DNA of 64,000 nucleotides, taken from positions 48,835,259-48,899,258 of the forward strand of contig CM039503.1 in assembly GCA_022432975.1 (NCBI GenBank), written 5' to 3'. Positions 10,525 to 21,559 of the stretch are shown here, in pieces; the first letter of the stretch is position 1, and each line of letters opens with the position of its first letter. The position numbers were made by a program, and so were the translations under genes. The notes beneath the pieces are model-generated. The model had not been told where the DNA came from and made no database searches. It worked only from the letters and a program-made list of their open reading frames with translations. The DNA is from Begonia masoniana (lineage: Eukaryota > Streptophyta > Magnoliopsida > Cucurbitales > Begoniaceae).

Positions 10525-13500
10525 GGTGCCAGAGAAGCCACCAAGGCGAATGCAGGCTTATCACTGGTGCTTGTTTTCGATGTGGCAAAGGAGGCCATCA
10601 TGTTCGGGATTGCCCGATGCCGGACACGAGACCAAACATTTCCGTACCTAGAGTGTTTGCAATGATGGAGGATGTTGACGACGCTGCTCAGCACACAACA
10701 ATTACAGGTACAATTTCAGTATGTGATGCACCTACTTATACCTTATGGGACACGGGGGCCACACATTCGTTTGTGGCCATGGACTTCGTAGTTAGACAGA
10801 AGTTTTGTAGTACGTCGTCAGATCATCCCTATAGCATCATGCTACCGTCCGAAGAGTTTATGCACTCCGAGCAGGTTGTAAGGGGTGATATAGTGTCAGT
10901 AGGAAACCAGAAGTTGTACGCCGACCTTATCGTCATCGGTATGAAAGGGTACGATGTCATTCTGGGGATGGACTGACTGTTTAGACATCATGCCACCATC
11001 AACTGTAGGTCCGGGCTAGTGTCATTTCAACGCCCAAATGAAGTAGAATTCTCTTATCAGGCAGTACCGAAGGAACACCGTATGTCTGTTATATCTTCCC
11101 TGAAAGCTCAACGGCTAATGAGGTCAGGATGCATCGGATTTCTTGCCCACGTAGTGGATGTTCAAAGGAAAAGTGAGGTTGGACTTCAAAATATTCCGGT
11201 AGTTCGAGACTTCTCAGAGGTTTTCTTAGATGACCTACCGGGATTGCCACCTGATCGCGAAATTGAGTTTGAAATTGACGTATATTCAGGTGCGGAACCA
11301 GTATCAAAGAATCCGTACCGTATGACACCAATTGAGCTGAAGGAATTGAAGGCTCAGCTGAAAGAGTTTGTGGACAAGGGTTTTGTGCGCCCTAGCTTCT
11401 CTCCGTGGGGTGCTCCCGTCTTGTTTGTCAAGAAGAAGGATGGGTACCTACGGATGTGTATTGACTACCATGAGCTGAACAAGTTGACGATCAAGAATAA
11501 GTACCCGTTGCCGAGAATCGATGATTTATTTGACCAGCTACAAGGGGCTCGGGTATTTTCTAAGATTGACTTGCGCTCTGGTTATTACCAGTTGAAGGTC
11601 AGAGCTGATGATATTCCAAAGACCGCCTTCAGGACCCGGTACGGGCACTACAAATTTTTAGTGATGTCGTTCGGGTTAACTAATGCTCTGGCAGCATTTA
11701 TGGACCTGATGAACAGGATATTCCAAGATGTCTTGGATAAATTTGTGATCGTTTTCATCGACGACATTCTGGTTTATTCCAGGAATGAGGCCGAACATGA
11801 AAAGCACTTGGCTATTGTACTGTCAATCCTAAATCAGCATCAATTATATGCCAAGCTATCAAAGTGTGAATTCTGGCTTAGCAGAATTAATTTCCTGGGC
11901 CATGTGGTGTCAGCAGAAGGAGTGTCCGTGGATCCAGCCAAGATTCTGGCAGTGAAGGAATGGCCAAGACCGAGAAGTGCCAGTGAGGTACGGAGTTTTA
12001 TCGGATTAGCTGGTTATTACAGAAAGTTCATCAAGGGATTCTCTGTGATAGCAAAGCCTATGACTAGCTTAACGAGGAAGGACATCAAGTTCAGGTGGTC
12101 TGGAGCTTGTGTGCTGAGTTTTCAAACACTTAAGCAGAAATTGACTACTGCTCCTCTGTTAGTATTGCCAGTTGAAGACGGTAAATTCAGCGTGTACTGT
12201 GATGCGTCCAAGGTTGGCTTGGGATGTGTATTAATGTAAGAAGGGAAGGTTGTAGCATATGCATCCAGACAATTGAAGAACCATGAACAAAACTACCCTA
12301 CTCACGACCTTGAGTTAGCGGCAGTTGTATTTGCGCTGAAAGTATGGAGACATCACCTATATGGACAATCATGTGAGGTGTTTTCTGACCACAAGAGTTT
12401 GAAGTACCTCTTTACTCAGAAAGAGTTGAATATGAGACAGAGGCGGTGGTTAAAATTTGTGAAAGATTACGATGTTGAGATCAAATACCACCCTGGTAAA
12501 GCTAATGTGGTAGCTGATGCACTGAGCAGGATGCCAGCTACTGTGCAACCAGTTATGTCGGCCGTATCAATGCCTTTGAGGACAGAGATACAGAAGTTCG
12601 ATATGGAGATAGTTTCTGGGCTATCGGCCATACTAGCAGACTTAACCCTACAATGGCTTCTTCCGATTTCAGTTATTCGGGAGATGGAGTACTGAAGTTC
12701 AAAAACAGATGGTATGTTCCGAAAGATGAAGAGCTACGGAAGCACATCTTATCGGAAGCCCATTCATCTTCTTTCTCTGTGCATCCTGGAAGCACAAAGA
12801 TGCATCAGGACTTGAAACTTCACTTCTGGTGGCCGAATATAAAAAATGAAGTGGCCAAGTATGTGGAGTCTTGTATGATATGTCAACAAGTCAAAGCTGA
12901 ACATCAACGACCAAGTGGAACGCTTCAGCCTCTTCCGATTCCCGAATGGAAGTGGGAGAACATCACAATGGACTTTGTTGTTGGCCTTCCAAGGACAGCT
13001 AAAGGCCACAATAACATATGGGTCATAGTGGACAGATTGACGAAGTCGGCCCATTTTCTACCTGTGAAGACGACATTCTCCATGGATCAGTATGCTGAGC
13101 TATATATTAGTGAGATTGTCAAGCTGCATGGTATTCCGGTGTCAATTGTTTCGGACCGGGATCCTAGATTCACTTCCAGGTTTTGGAAAAGTTTGCAGAG
13201 CTCCTTGGGCACTAGATTAGACTTCAGCACGGCATTTCATCCACAGACTGACGGACAATCTGAAAGAACAATCCAAATATTGGAGGATATGCTAAGGTCG
13301 TGCGTACTGGAATTTCATGCTCCTTGGAGTAGATACTTGCCACTCGTGGAGTTTGCCTACAACAATAGCTATCAGGCTACGATCGGTATGGCTCCATATG
13401 AAGCACTTTATGGCAGGAAGTGTAGATCCCCATTGTGTTGGGATGAGGTCGGAGAAACCAAGCTTATCGGCCCTGAGATATTACAGCAGATGTCTGAGGT

Positions 13501-14008
13501 GATAGCTGCTATCAAACAACGAATAAAAATTGCTCAGAGTCGACAGAAGAGCTATGCGGACCATAGAAGAAGGGAACTAGAGTTCGCTGAGGGTGATGAA
13601 GTATTCCTGAAAGTGTCACCTTTCAAGGGCGTGATGAGATTCAGTAAGAAAAGGAAGCTCAGCCCACGATTCATTGGCCCTTTTTCCATCCTGAAGCGTG
13701 TGGGAAACATGGCTTACAGACTACAGTTGCTAGCGTCTATGGATGGTGTTCACAATGTCTTCCATGTTTCGATGTTGAGAAAGTGTGTACGAGATCCAAC
13801 GCAGATCGTGGAGCATGTGGACTTTGATATCATGCCGACGCTAACATATGAAGAAAGGCCTATACAGATATTGGATATGTCACTCAAAGTGTTACGCAAC
13901 CGTGTGGTGCCATTGGTGAAAGTTTTGTGGCGCAATCATAATGTGGAAGAAGCCACGTGGGAAAGACAAGCAGATGTTAAAGCCCAATTTCCGGAGCTAT
14001 TTGCTTAG
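10525..14008 (+). pseudogene. gag zinc knuckle and pol of element A, broken
   Basis: Continuation of A's polyprotein after nested B. In order: CCHC zinc knuckle (10525-10620), protease DTGA (near 10750), RT with FIDD (near 11757), RNase H (12180-12530), integrase with HHCC and D-D-E motifs (12750-13270), and a chromodomain-like tail ending at 14008. Breaks: TGA at 10974-10976 where B has Trp; TAA at 12237-12239 where B and C have Gln; and a frame change near 12645-12660, where about 25-30 residues present in B are missing. Sequence is close to B but clearly a separate lineage. The purine-rich stretch just before 14049 acts as the polypurine tract. Confidence 0.92.
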
Positions 14009-14048
14009 GCAAATTTTAGGGACAAAATTTCTGTTAAGGTGGGTGGAA

Positions 14049-17000
14049 TGTAACACCCGGTATTTTGCCTATGTAATTATTCCCCGAATATGTAAGCGGA
14101 ATTTCTCCGATATTAATGCAATGACTATTTTGATAAAATTGTCAATGTGATTAATCGAACGAGGGTGATTCGTGAGACCGAATCGATTAACTAAATAATG
14201 TTTTAGTTAAAAACCAATGGAAGGGCAAATTAGAAAGAAATTAAGGTTGGTGGGAGGGAATTAATAAGTGTTTGACACTTGGCAAACTTGTTGGAGAAGC
14301 CAAGCTCCTCTTCCTCTCTTCTCTTCCTCCTACGTGAATCACTTTTCTCTTCTTTCCTCTTCTCTGTTTTCTCTCTTCCAGACAACCTAGACAAAACTTC
14401 AAAACTCCACTTCTCCTGCCTTCTCCTGTTATCTCCAGTAAAGGTAATCTTCTTTCACTAGTTAACAAGTTTAGGTTAGTTAAACGTTAGTTTTTTTTAG
14501 AAGTTTAGGTTAATGTCCAATTTTGCATGCTTCAGGTTCGCGAACCAACGTTGTTGTGCGCGCATAGCTTGCTGCATTTCGGACAACATGTAAGTTCATA
14601 CCCGCTAAGTTCACGTTTTGCATCTACCGATCACTGTTCACGTTTTGCATCTACCGATCACTGTTCACGTTTTGCATCTACCGATCACTGTTCACGTTTT
14701 GCATCCCCGATCACTGTTCACGTTTTGCATCTACCGATCACTGTTCACGTTTTGCATCCACCGATCACTGTTCACGTTTTGCATCCACCGATCACTGTTC
14801 ACGTTTTGCATCTACCGATCACTGTTCACGTTTTGCATCCACCGATCAATGTTCACGTTTTGCATCTACCGATCACTGTTCACGTTTTGCATCCACCGAT
14901 CACTGTTCACGTTTTGCATCTACCGATCACTGTTCACGTTTTGCATCCACCGATCACTGTTCACGTTTTGCATCTACCGATCACTGTTCACGTTTTGCAT
15001 CCACCGATCACTGTTCACGTTTTGCATCTACCGATCACTGTTCACGTTTTGCATCTACCGATCACTGTTCACGTTTTGCATCTACCGATCACTGTTCACG
15101 TTTTGCATCTACCGATCACTGTTCACGTTTTGCATCTACCGATCACTGTTCACGTTTTGCATCCACCGATCACTGTTCACGTTTTGCATCTACCGATCAC
15201 TGTTCACGTTTTGCATCTACCGATCACTGTTCACGTTTTGCATCTACCGATCACTGTTCACGTTTTGCATCTACCGATCACTGTTCACGTTTTGCATCTA
15301 CCGATCACTGTTCACGTTTTGCATCTACCGATCACTGTTCACGTTTTGCATCTACCGATCACTGTTCACGTTTTGCATCTACCGATCACTGTTCACGTTT
15401 TGCATCTACCGATCACTGTTCACGTTTTGCATCCACCGATCACTGTTCACGTTTTGCATCTACCGATCACTGTTCACGTTTTGCATCTACCGATCACTGT
15501 TCACGTTTTGCATCTACCGATCACTGTTCACGTTTTGCATCTACCGATCACTGTTCACGTTTTGCATCTACCGATCACTGTTCACGTTTTGCATCCACCG
15601 ATCACTGTTCACGTTTTGCATCTACCGATCACTGTTCACGTTTTGCATCTACCGATCACTGTTCACGTTTTGCATCCACCGATCACTGTTCACGTTTTGC
15701 ATCTACCGATCACTGTTCACGTTTTGCTTCTACCGATCACTGTTCACGTTTTGCATCTACCGATCACTGTTCACGTTTTGCATCTACCGATCACTGTTCA
15801 CGTTTTGCATCTACCGATCACTGTTCACGTTTTGCATCTACCGATCACTGTTCACGTTTTGCATCTACCGATCACTGTTCACGTTTTGCATCTACCGATC
15901 ACTGTTCACGTTTTGCATCCACCGATCACTGTTCACGTTTTGCATCCACCGATCACTGTTCACGTTTTGCATCCACCGATCACTGTTCACGTTTTGCATC
16001 CACCGATCACTGTTCACGTTTTGCATCTACCGATCACTGTTCACGTTTTGCATCTACCGATCACTGTTCACGTTTTGCATCTACCGATCACTGTTCACGT
16101 TTTGCATCCACCGATCACTGTTCACGTTTTGCATCCACCGATCACTGTTCACGTTTTGCTTCTACCGATCACTGTTCACGTTTTGCATCTACCGATCACT
16201 GTTCACGTTTTGCATCTACCGATCACTGTTCACGTTTTGCATCTACCGATCACTGTTCACGTTTTGCATCTACCGATCACTGTTCACGTTTTGCATCTAC
16301 CGATCACTGTTCACGTTTTGCATCCACCGATCACTGTTAACGTTTTGCATCCACCGATCAATGTTCACGTTTTGCATCCACGATCACTGTTCACGTTTTG
16401 CATCCACGATCACTGTTCACGTTTTGCATCTACCGATCACTGTTCACGTTTTGCATCTACCGATCACTGTTCACGTTTTGCATCTACCGATCACTGTTCA
16501 CGTTTTGCATCTACCGATCACTGTTAACGTTTTGCATCCACGATCACTGTTCACGTTTTGCATCCACCGATCATGTTCACGTTTTGCATCCACGATCACT
16601 GTTCACGTTTTGCATCCACCGATCAATGTTCACGTTTTGCATCCACCGATCAATGTTCACGTTTTGCATCCACGATCACTGTTCACGTTTTGCATCTACC
16701 GATCACTGTTCACGTTTTGCATCCACCGATCATGTTCACGTTTTGCATCCACCGATCATGTTCACGTTTTGCATCCACCGATCAATGTTCACGTTTTGCA
16801 TCTACCGATCACTGTTCACGTTTTGCATCTACCGATCACTGTTCACGTTTTGCATCCACGATCACTGTTCACGTTTTGCATCTACCGATCACTGTTCACG
16901 TTTTGCATCCACGATCACTGTTCACGTTTTGCATCTACCGATCACTGTTCACGTTTTGCATCCACCGATCAATGTTCACGTTTTGCATCCACGATCACTG

Positions 17001-18117
17001 TTCACGTTTTGCATCTACCGATCACTGTTCACGTTTTGCATCTACCGATCACTGTTCACGTTTTGCATCCACCGATCATGTTCACGTTTTGCATCCACCG
17101 ATCAATGTTCACGTTTTGCATCTACCGATCACTGTTCACGTTTTGCATCTACCGATCACTGTTCACGTTTTGCATCTACCGATCACTGTTCACGTTTTGC
17201 ATCTACCGATCACTGTTCACGTTTTGCATCTACCGATCACTGTTCACGTTTTGCATCCACGATCACTGTTCACGTTTTGCATCCACCGATCATGTTCACG
17301 TTTTGCATCCACCGATCATGTTCACGTTTTGCATCTACCGATCACTGTTCACGTTTTGCATCCACCGATCAATGTTCACGTTTTGCATCTACCGATCACT
17401 GTTCACGTTTTGCATCCACGATCACTGTTCACGTTTTGCATCTACCGATCACTGTTCACGTTTTGCATCCACGATCACTGTTCACGTTTTGCATCTACCG
17501 ATCACTGTTCACGTTTTGCATCCACCGATCATGTTCACGTTTTGCATCCACGATCACTGTTCACGTTTTGCATCCACCGATCATGTTCACGTTTTGCATC
17601 CAGATCACTGTTCACGTTTTGCATCCACCGATCACTGTTCACGTTTTGCATCCACCGATCACTGTTCACGTTTTGCATCTACGATCACTGTTCACGTTTT
17701 GCATCCACCGATCACTGTTCACGTTTTGCTTCCACCGATCATTGTTCATGTTTTGCATCTACCGATCACTGTTCACATTTTGCATCCACCGATCACTGTT
17801 CACGTTTTGCATCCACCGATCACTGTTCACATTTTTCATATTCACGTCATCCACTGTTTACATCTTCCGGTTTCAAAGCATCATTCCAGTTTAATTTGAT
17901 CTACTGCCCAACAGTAATCTGCTTTTGAAAAACCAAGTCTTCCGCCAGTCTCCCCCCCTAAGTCTTCCGCCTACGTCTTCCTGTTTTAATCTGAGAAGTT
18001 TTAAGGGTTTGTTTTGAAAAGCTCAGTCGGTTTATAAAAAAAAAAAAAATAGTCCCCGTTTCTGTAAATTTCCCGGAGTGATGGCTCCTCGGCCCGATCG
18101 GGCCTGGAGCTGTCACA
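14049..18117 (+). repeat. 3' LTR of element A (4069 bp)
   Basis: Starts TGTAACACCC after the purine tract and ends CTGTCACA at 18117. The first ~560 bp is ordinary LTR sequence with a CT-rich stretch near 14310-14380, of the kind often found in plant 5' untranslated regions. The rest up to about 17835 is the tandem array, followed by ~280 bp shared with the 5' LTR. Roughly 80 percent of the LTR is satellite-like. Confidence 0.93.
14609..17835. repeat. ~3.2 kb tandem array of 26-27 bp units in the 3' LTR
   Basis: About 120 units. From 14609 to about 16370 nearly all are 27-mers that differ mainly at one pyrimidine (TCTACC or TCCACC), apart from rare point variants. After about 16370, 26-mers (CATGTTCACG, TCCACGATC) and a CAATGTTCACG variant appear. 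Because 27 is nine codons, the front half keeps all three plus frames open, giving apparent ORFs of 666 and 1093 residues. These low-complexity frames have no support as genes. Confidence 0.97.
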
Positions 18118-19470
18118 CTAACCACAAAAAAGGGTTTATTCACTTTACTGAAACCATTCAAAAGAAAACAATTCAAAACCTTATATTACTCGAATCTAGT
18201 AAAAACAATACTAAATTAGCAAGGTGGCACTATCAGTAAGTTTCAAAATGTGTTCAAAACGTTGAAAACTACTAATATCATGAGAACTCGAGGTACTTTT
18301 GAAAACATCAAGCAACTTCCATCATCAGAGAGTTTAACATACTCGAATTGAACTCATTGTCCACTAAACCTTCACAACCACTGACACCAGTTAAACCGTC
18401 TCATCAGTTTACCAGGCTGAAACATGGATGTACTCCTCCAACCACATCTATTCATCAGTGCACTCAAGGAAGTCACCTGCAGTTTCCTCAACACCTACAT
18501 CACAAAACTCATCTATTAGCCTAATGCTAAGTAAGTAAAGCAGTAATGAAATGAAATGCAAAAATATGAATTGGGAGTTGGATCAACTCTTCCAAAGTAT
18601 AAACATCCACTGACTCATTAAGGGGCGGATAAATTTACTTAACAGTAAATCTGATTCACATGTTCAGATCCCCCTGTGAAATTGGAAGTTGGATCAACTC
18701 TCCCAAAGTATAAATATCTATTGTCTCATTAAGGAGCGGATTATTTTCCTTAACAGTAAAACTGATTCACATAGCTGTTTCCATATGTTCAATCCTTACC
18801 ATGCAAACATGCACTCAAATTCATTTTCGTATACTTTTTAAAACATGATGCATGACATACCAACACATTCCAATAAACAAACCCTAATGTTTTGTGATGT
18901 AGGCCCGAAGGCACAAGCAAATTTTACTTACCTGGTCTCTTGGAAATCGCTCGGTGTCAACTACACTGGAAGTCTTGCTCACCTAATGTCATAAGTAGAA
19001 TACCGATTAGATCATCACTAGCCTTATCCTATATCATTCAGAAACCTAAGGAGCTAGTTTGGAAGCTCTGGTCATCGTACATTCTCGTCTCAACACTAAA
19101 CCCGAACTTAACTCACTCACAGCATTAACAAGGTACATACATTGTACTCATATGCTATCTAGCCACTCAGATCTTAAGAAAACAAAAAGGAAAGAATTAC
19201 CTAGTCCGAGAAATGAAGGTCGGAGGGGAAAATTGCCTAGAGCTTTGCTGAGTATGAGCTGAATACCGAGAAAGGAAAAAATGAGAAAACAGTGGCGGCT
19301 AAACCTCATTGAACCCTCCATTAAATACGTCATCCAACATAAAATCTCAAATTACCACCATGCCCTTATTCACTCATTTATTGTAACGACCTCTCTTTTC
19401 CCAGCAAGATATTGTCCGCTCTGGGGATTGGGCCCATAGGCCAATATCCTCCCCTCACGGCTTTGTTTGG

Positions 19471-19549
19471 CGAGGACTTCCCAGTCGGTCACCCACCCTG
19501 GTACTACTCTCGCCGAAGCACTTTTAACTTCGGAGTTCTTATGGGATCC
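19471..19549 (-). other. 5S-rRNA-derived segment in Cassandra LTR (left copy)
   Basis: The reverse complement reads like the 3' part of plant 5S rRNA: GGATCCCAT, AGAACTCCGAAGTTAA, then GGCGAGAGTAGTACCAGG and GGTGGGTGACC, ending in TGGGAAGTCCTCG. These are the internal RNA polymerase III promoter boxes (A box, intermediate element, C box). A diverged second copy is at 21116-21194. It is part of the retroelement, not a true 5S gene, since the 5' part of 5S rRNA is not evident. Confidence 0.9.
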
Positions 19550-19929
19550 GTTGTCAATTGTGCTCCAAAACGCGTCTTATATCTTGGGAGAGTCTTTTTA
19601 CATATGTTTCATTTCCACATACTTCCCCAAGCGATGTGGGATTGTGATGACCAACCTTTCTACGACCGAACCCTCTGGCGCAAGTCCAACCCGGGATCCG
19701 TGGAGTTTTAAACCAGCACGTCACCCTCCGGCCCAAGTCTCACTCGGGATTCGCGGAGCACTAGGTGGTTCTTCCTCATACTTGTCCATTCGGGTCATCA
19801 CAATCACCCCCCCTCGGGGGCCCAACCTCCTCGTTGGCCACATTTTTGGTTGGGTACAGTCTCTGATACTATTTGTAACGACCTCTCTTTTCCCAGCAAG
19901 ATATTGTCCGCTCTGGGGATTGGGCCGTA

Positions 19930-20210
19930 TGTAACGCCCCCGAACCCGCCCTGGCTCGGTGCGCTACTTTGCTAACCAATCCCACATTAAAACATAATTT
20001 AAAATAAGCCTAGACTCGTTAATTTCCCTTAATCCTAACCACTAAGCACCACGGCGTCTTTCCCGAAAATTTCGGCAAAGTAACGCCGTGGTGCTTAGCG
20101 GTTAGGATTAAGGGAAATTAACAAGTCTAAGCTTATTTTAAATTATGTTTTAATGTAGGATTGGTTAGCAAAGTAGCGCACCGAGCCAAGGCGGGTTTGG
20201 GGGCGTTACA
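19930..20210. repeat. 281-bp near-perfect palindrome
   Basis: Arms 19930-20057 and 20083-20210 (128 bp each) are reverse complements with six differences by eye, all transitions. The 25-bp centre (20058-20082) is itself close to palindromic (CCGAAAATTTCGG). If transcribed, the RNA would fold into one long hairpin. Confidence 0.95.
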
Positions 20211-20231
20211 AGATGGTATCAGAGCCAGGTT

Positions 20232-21078
20232 AATAAATTATAATAATAAAACTAAACTATTTCTTTAATTTAAACTAGCTAATTACCGTTTTACCCTCCC
20301 GTACATTCAACCATAACGTAACGAACTCTCAATAAATCTCTCACCTCACCCTCGTTCTAACTCCTCCATCGAAACTCCCGAGCATAACTACTTAACCCAA
20401 GAACTAACATAACTTAAATGAATCAAATCTAATTCTTAAATTAATTAAAACAACCCTTTTATTGTTCTTTGATTTCTCCTCCAATTTAAAAACATCCCCG
20501 GGTGTTACAATCGCTGACAATAGCCAGCACTGGCAAGCTCCGTACTCCCTCCGACATTGCGGCCTATCCTCGGCGGTCTCGGCAACCTCACCTGCTTTTC
20601 GCACTATTCGATATTATAATAATACTAAAACTAAACTATTTCTTTAATTTAAACTAGCTAATTACCGTTTTACTACCCTCCCGTAATGGGGTGTTACGAT
20701 CCGACAACTAGCCAGCACTGGGCAAGCTCCGTACTCCTCCGACTGCGTGCATAACCTCGGCGGTTCTCGTCAACCTCAACAGGCTTTTCGCACTATTCGA
20801 TATATTAAGAATAATAAAACTAAACTATTTCTTTAATTTAAACTAGCTAATTACCGTTTTACCCTCCCGTACATTTAACCATAACGTAACAAACCCTCGA
20901 TAAATCTCTCACCTCACCCTCGTTCTAACTCCTCTATCGAAACTCCCGAGCATAACTACTTAACCCAAGAACTAACATAACTTAAATGAATCAAATCTAA
21001 TTCTTAAATTAATTAAACAACATATTTATTGTGCTTTTATTTTCTCTCCAATTAAAAACAATCTCGGGTTGTTTACAC
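20232..21078. repeat. Internal direct duplications in the palindromic-LTR insertion
   Basis: The segment with CTAAACTATTTCTTTAATTT recurs near 20254, 20632 and 20820. The segment with AGCCAGCACTGG recurs near 20521 and 20710. The two outer copies (~275-283 bp) share nearly their whole length. No gene is seen. Confidence 0.85.
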
Positions 21079-21559
21079 GTTAGCCCACTATCCTCCCCTC
21101 ACGGCTTGGTGTGGCCGAGGGACTTCCAAGTCGGTAACCAACCTGGTTAATACTCTCGCCGAAGCACTTCACTCGGAGTAGTTCTATGGGATCCGTTGTC
21201 AATTGTGCTCCAAAACGCGTCTTATATCTTGGGAGAGTCTCTTTACATATGTTTCATTTCCACATACTTCCCCAAGCGATGTGGGATTGTGATGACCAAC
21301 CTTTCTACGACCGAACCCTCCGGCCCAAGTCCAACCCGGGATCCACGGAGTTTTAAACCAGCACGTCACCCTCCGGCCCAAGTCTCACTCGGGATTCGCG
21401 GAGCACTGGGTGGTTCTTCCTCATATGTGTCCATTCGGGTCATCACATTTATTGACCTAATCACTAAACTTCCCAATCCCATCCTTAAAATATTCACTAT
21501 AATTTAATAAAGTAAACTAGTTAAGCGAAACCGGGTGCTACAATCTACCCTCCTTAAAA

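Larger units (their letters stand above)
1..18117 (+). mobile_element. Ty3/gypsy LTR retrotransposon A (Tekay-like chromovirus), left end outside window
   Basis: An LTR retrotransposon in sense orientation. The visible order is the 5' LTR remainder (1-2218), primer binding site, gag, pol (protease, RT, RNase H, integrase, chromodomain-like tail), purine-rich tract just before 14049, and a 3' LTR (14049-18117). The LTR ends share sequence: by eye about six substitutions and one indel in the last ~260 bp. Its gag is split by antisense element B. Element A itself lies in the 3' LTR of element C, whose sequence resumes at 18118 with CTAAC, the likely TSD; the left TSD is out of view. Coding regions carry several stops and a deletion, so A is not autonomous now. 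Clade assignment rests on the pol sequence, the chromodomain-like tail and the very long LTR, and is an inference. Confidence 0.9.
19930..21078 (+). mobile_element. Unclassified insertion with palindromic LTR-like end and primer site
   Basis: Inserted in the right LTR of the Cassandra, between GGGCCGTA and AGCCCACTATCC. It begins with a 281-bp TGTAACG...CGTTACA palindrome (19930-20210), followed three bases later by TGGTATCAGAGC (20214-20225), an exact Met-tRNA primer site. The rest is non-coding and internally duplicated: 20232-20514 resembles 20805-21078, and a ~187-bp unit is tandemly repeated between them (about 20510-20880). Both long copies end in a TTTACA/GTTACA-like terminus. The flanks CCGTA and CGTTA are only roughly alike. 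A TRIM-like non-autonomous retroelement is the best reading; no protein is encoded. Confidence 0.6.
19382..21447 (-). mobile_element. Cassandra TRIM retrotransposon, antisense, itself interrupted
   Basis: Flanked by perfect TTTAT duplications (19377-19381 and 21448-21452). The empty site is visible in the other LTR of C near 28364. Left LTR 19382-19802, internal region only ~71 bp (19803-19873) with CACCCCCCCTCGGGGG (complement of a purine tract) and TCTCTGATACTA (diverged primer-site complement), and right LTR from 19874. The right LTR is split after 56 bp by another insertion and resumes near 21084. Cassandra is a known non-coding TRIM whose LTR carries 5S rRNA sequence; that sequence is present here. 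It encodes no protein. Confidence 0.93.
18118..21542 (-). repeat. 3' LTR of element C, interrupted
   Basis: 18118-19381 matches 27032-28357 of the 5' LTR, and 21453-21542 matches its end. The first ~820 bp of the LTR lie left of element A, outside the window. Relative to the other LTR, a stretch of ~70 bp is missing near 18571, between GAATT-type microhomologies. The Cassandra occupies 19382-21447. Confidence 0.88.

Noticed and set aside
1..17835. CRISPR-like array
   Set aside because: Units are directly adjacent with no unique spacers, lie inside LTRs, and the genome is a plant's.
14527..17928. Plus ORFs of 456-1093 codons, apparently giant repetitive proteins
   Set aside because: Same cause: 27-bp units are nine codons long and lack stops in the plus frames. 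All three frames are open at once, which no real gene explains.
19471..19549. Functional 5S rRNA gene
   Set aside because: Only the 3' part of 5S is recognisable, repeated in each LTR of a TRIM with primer site and purine tract. It is the Cassandra LTR.
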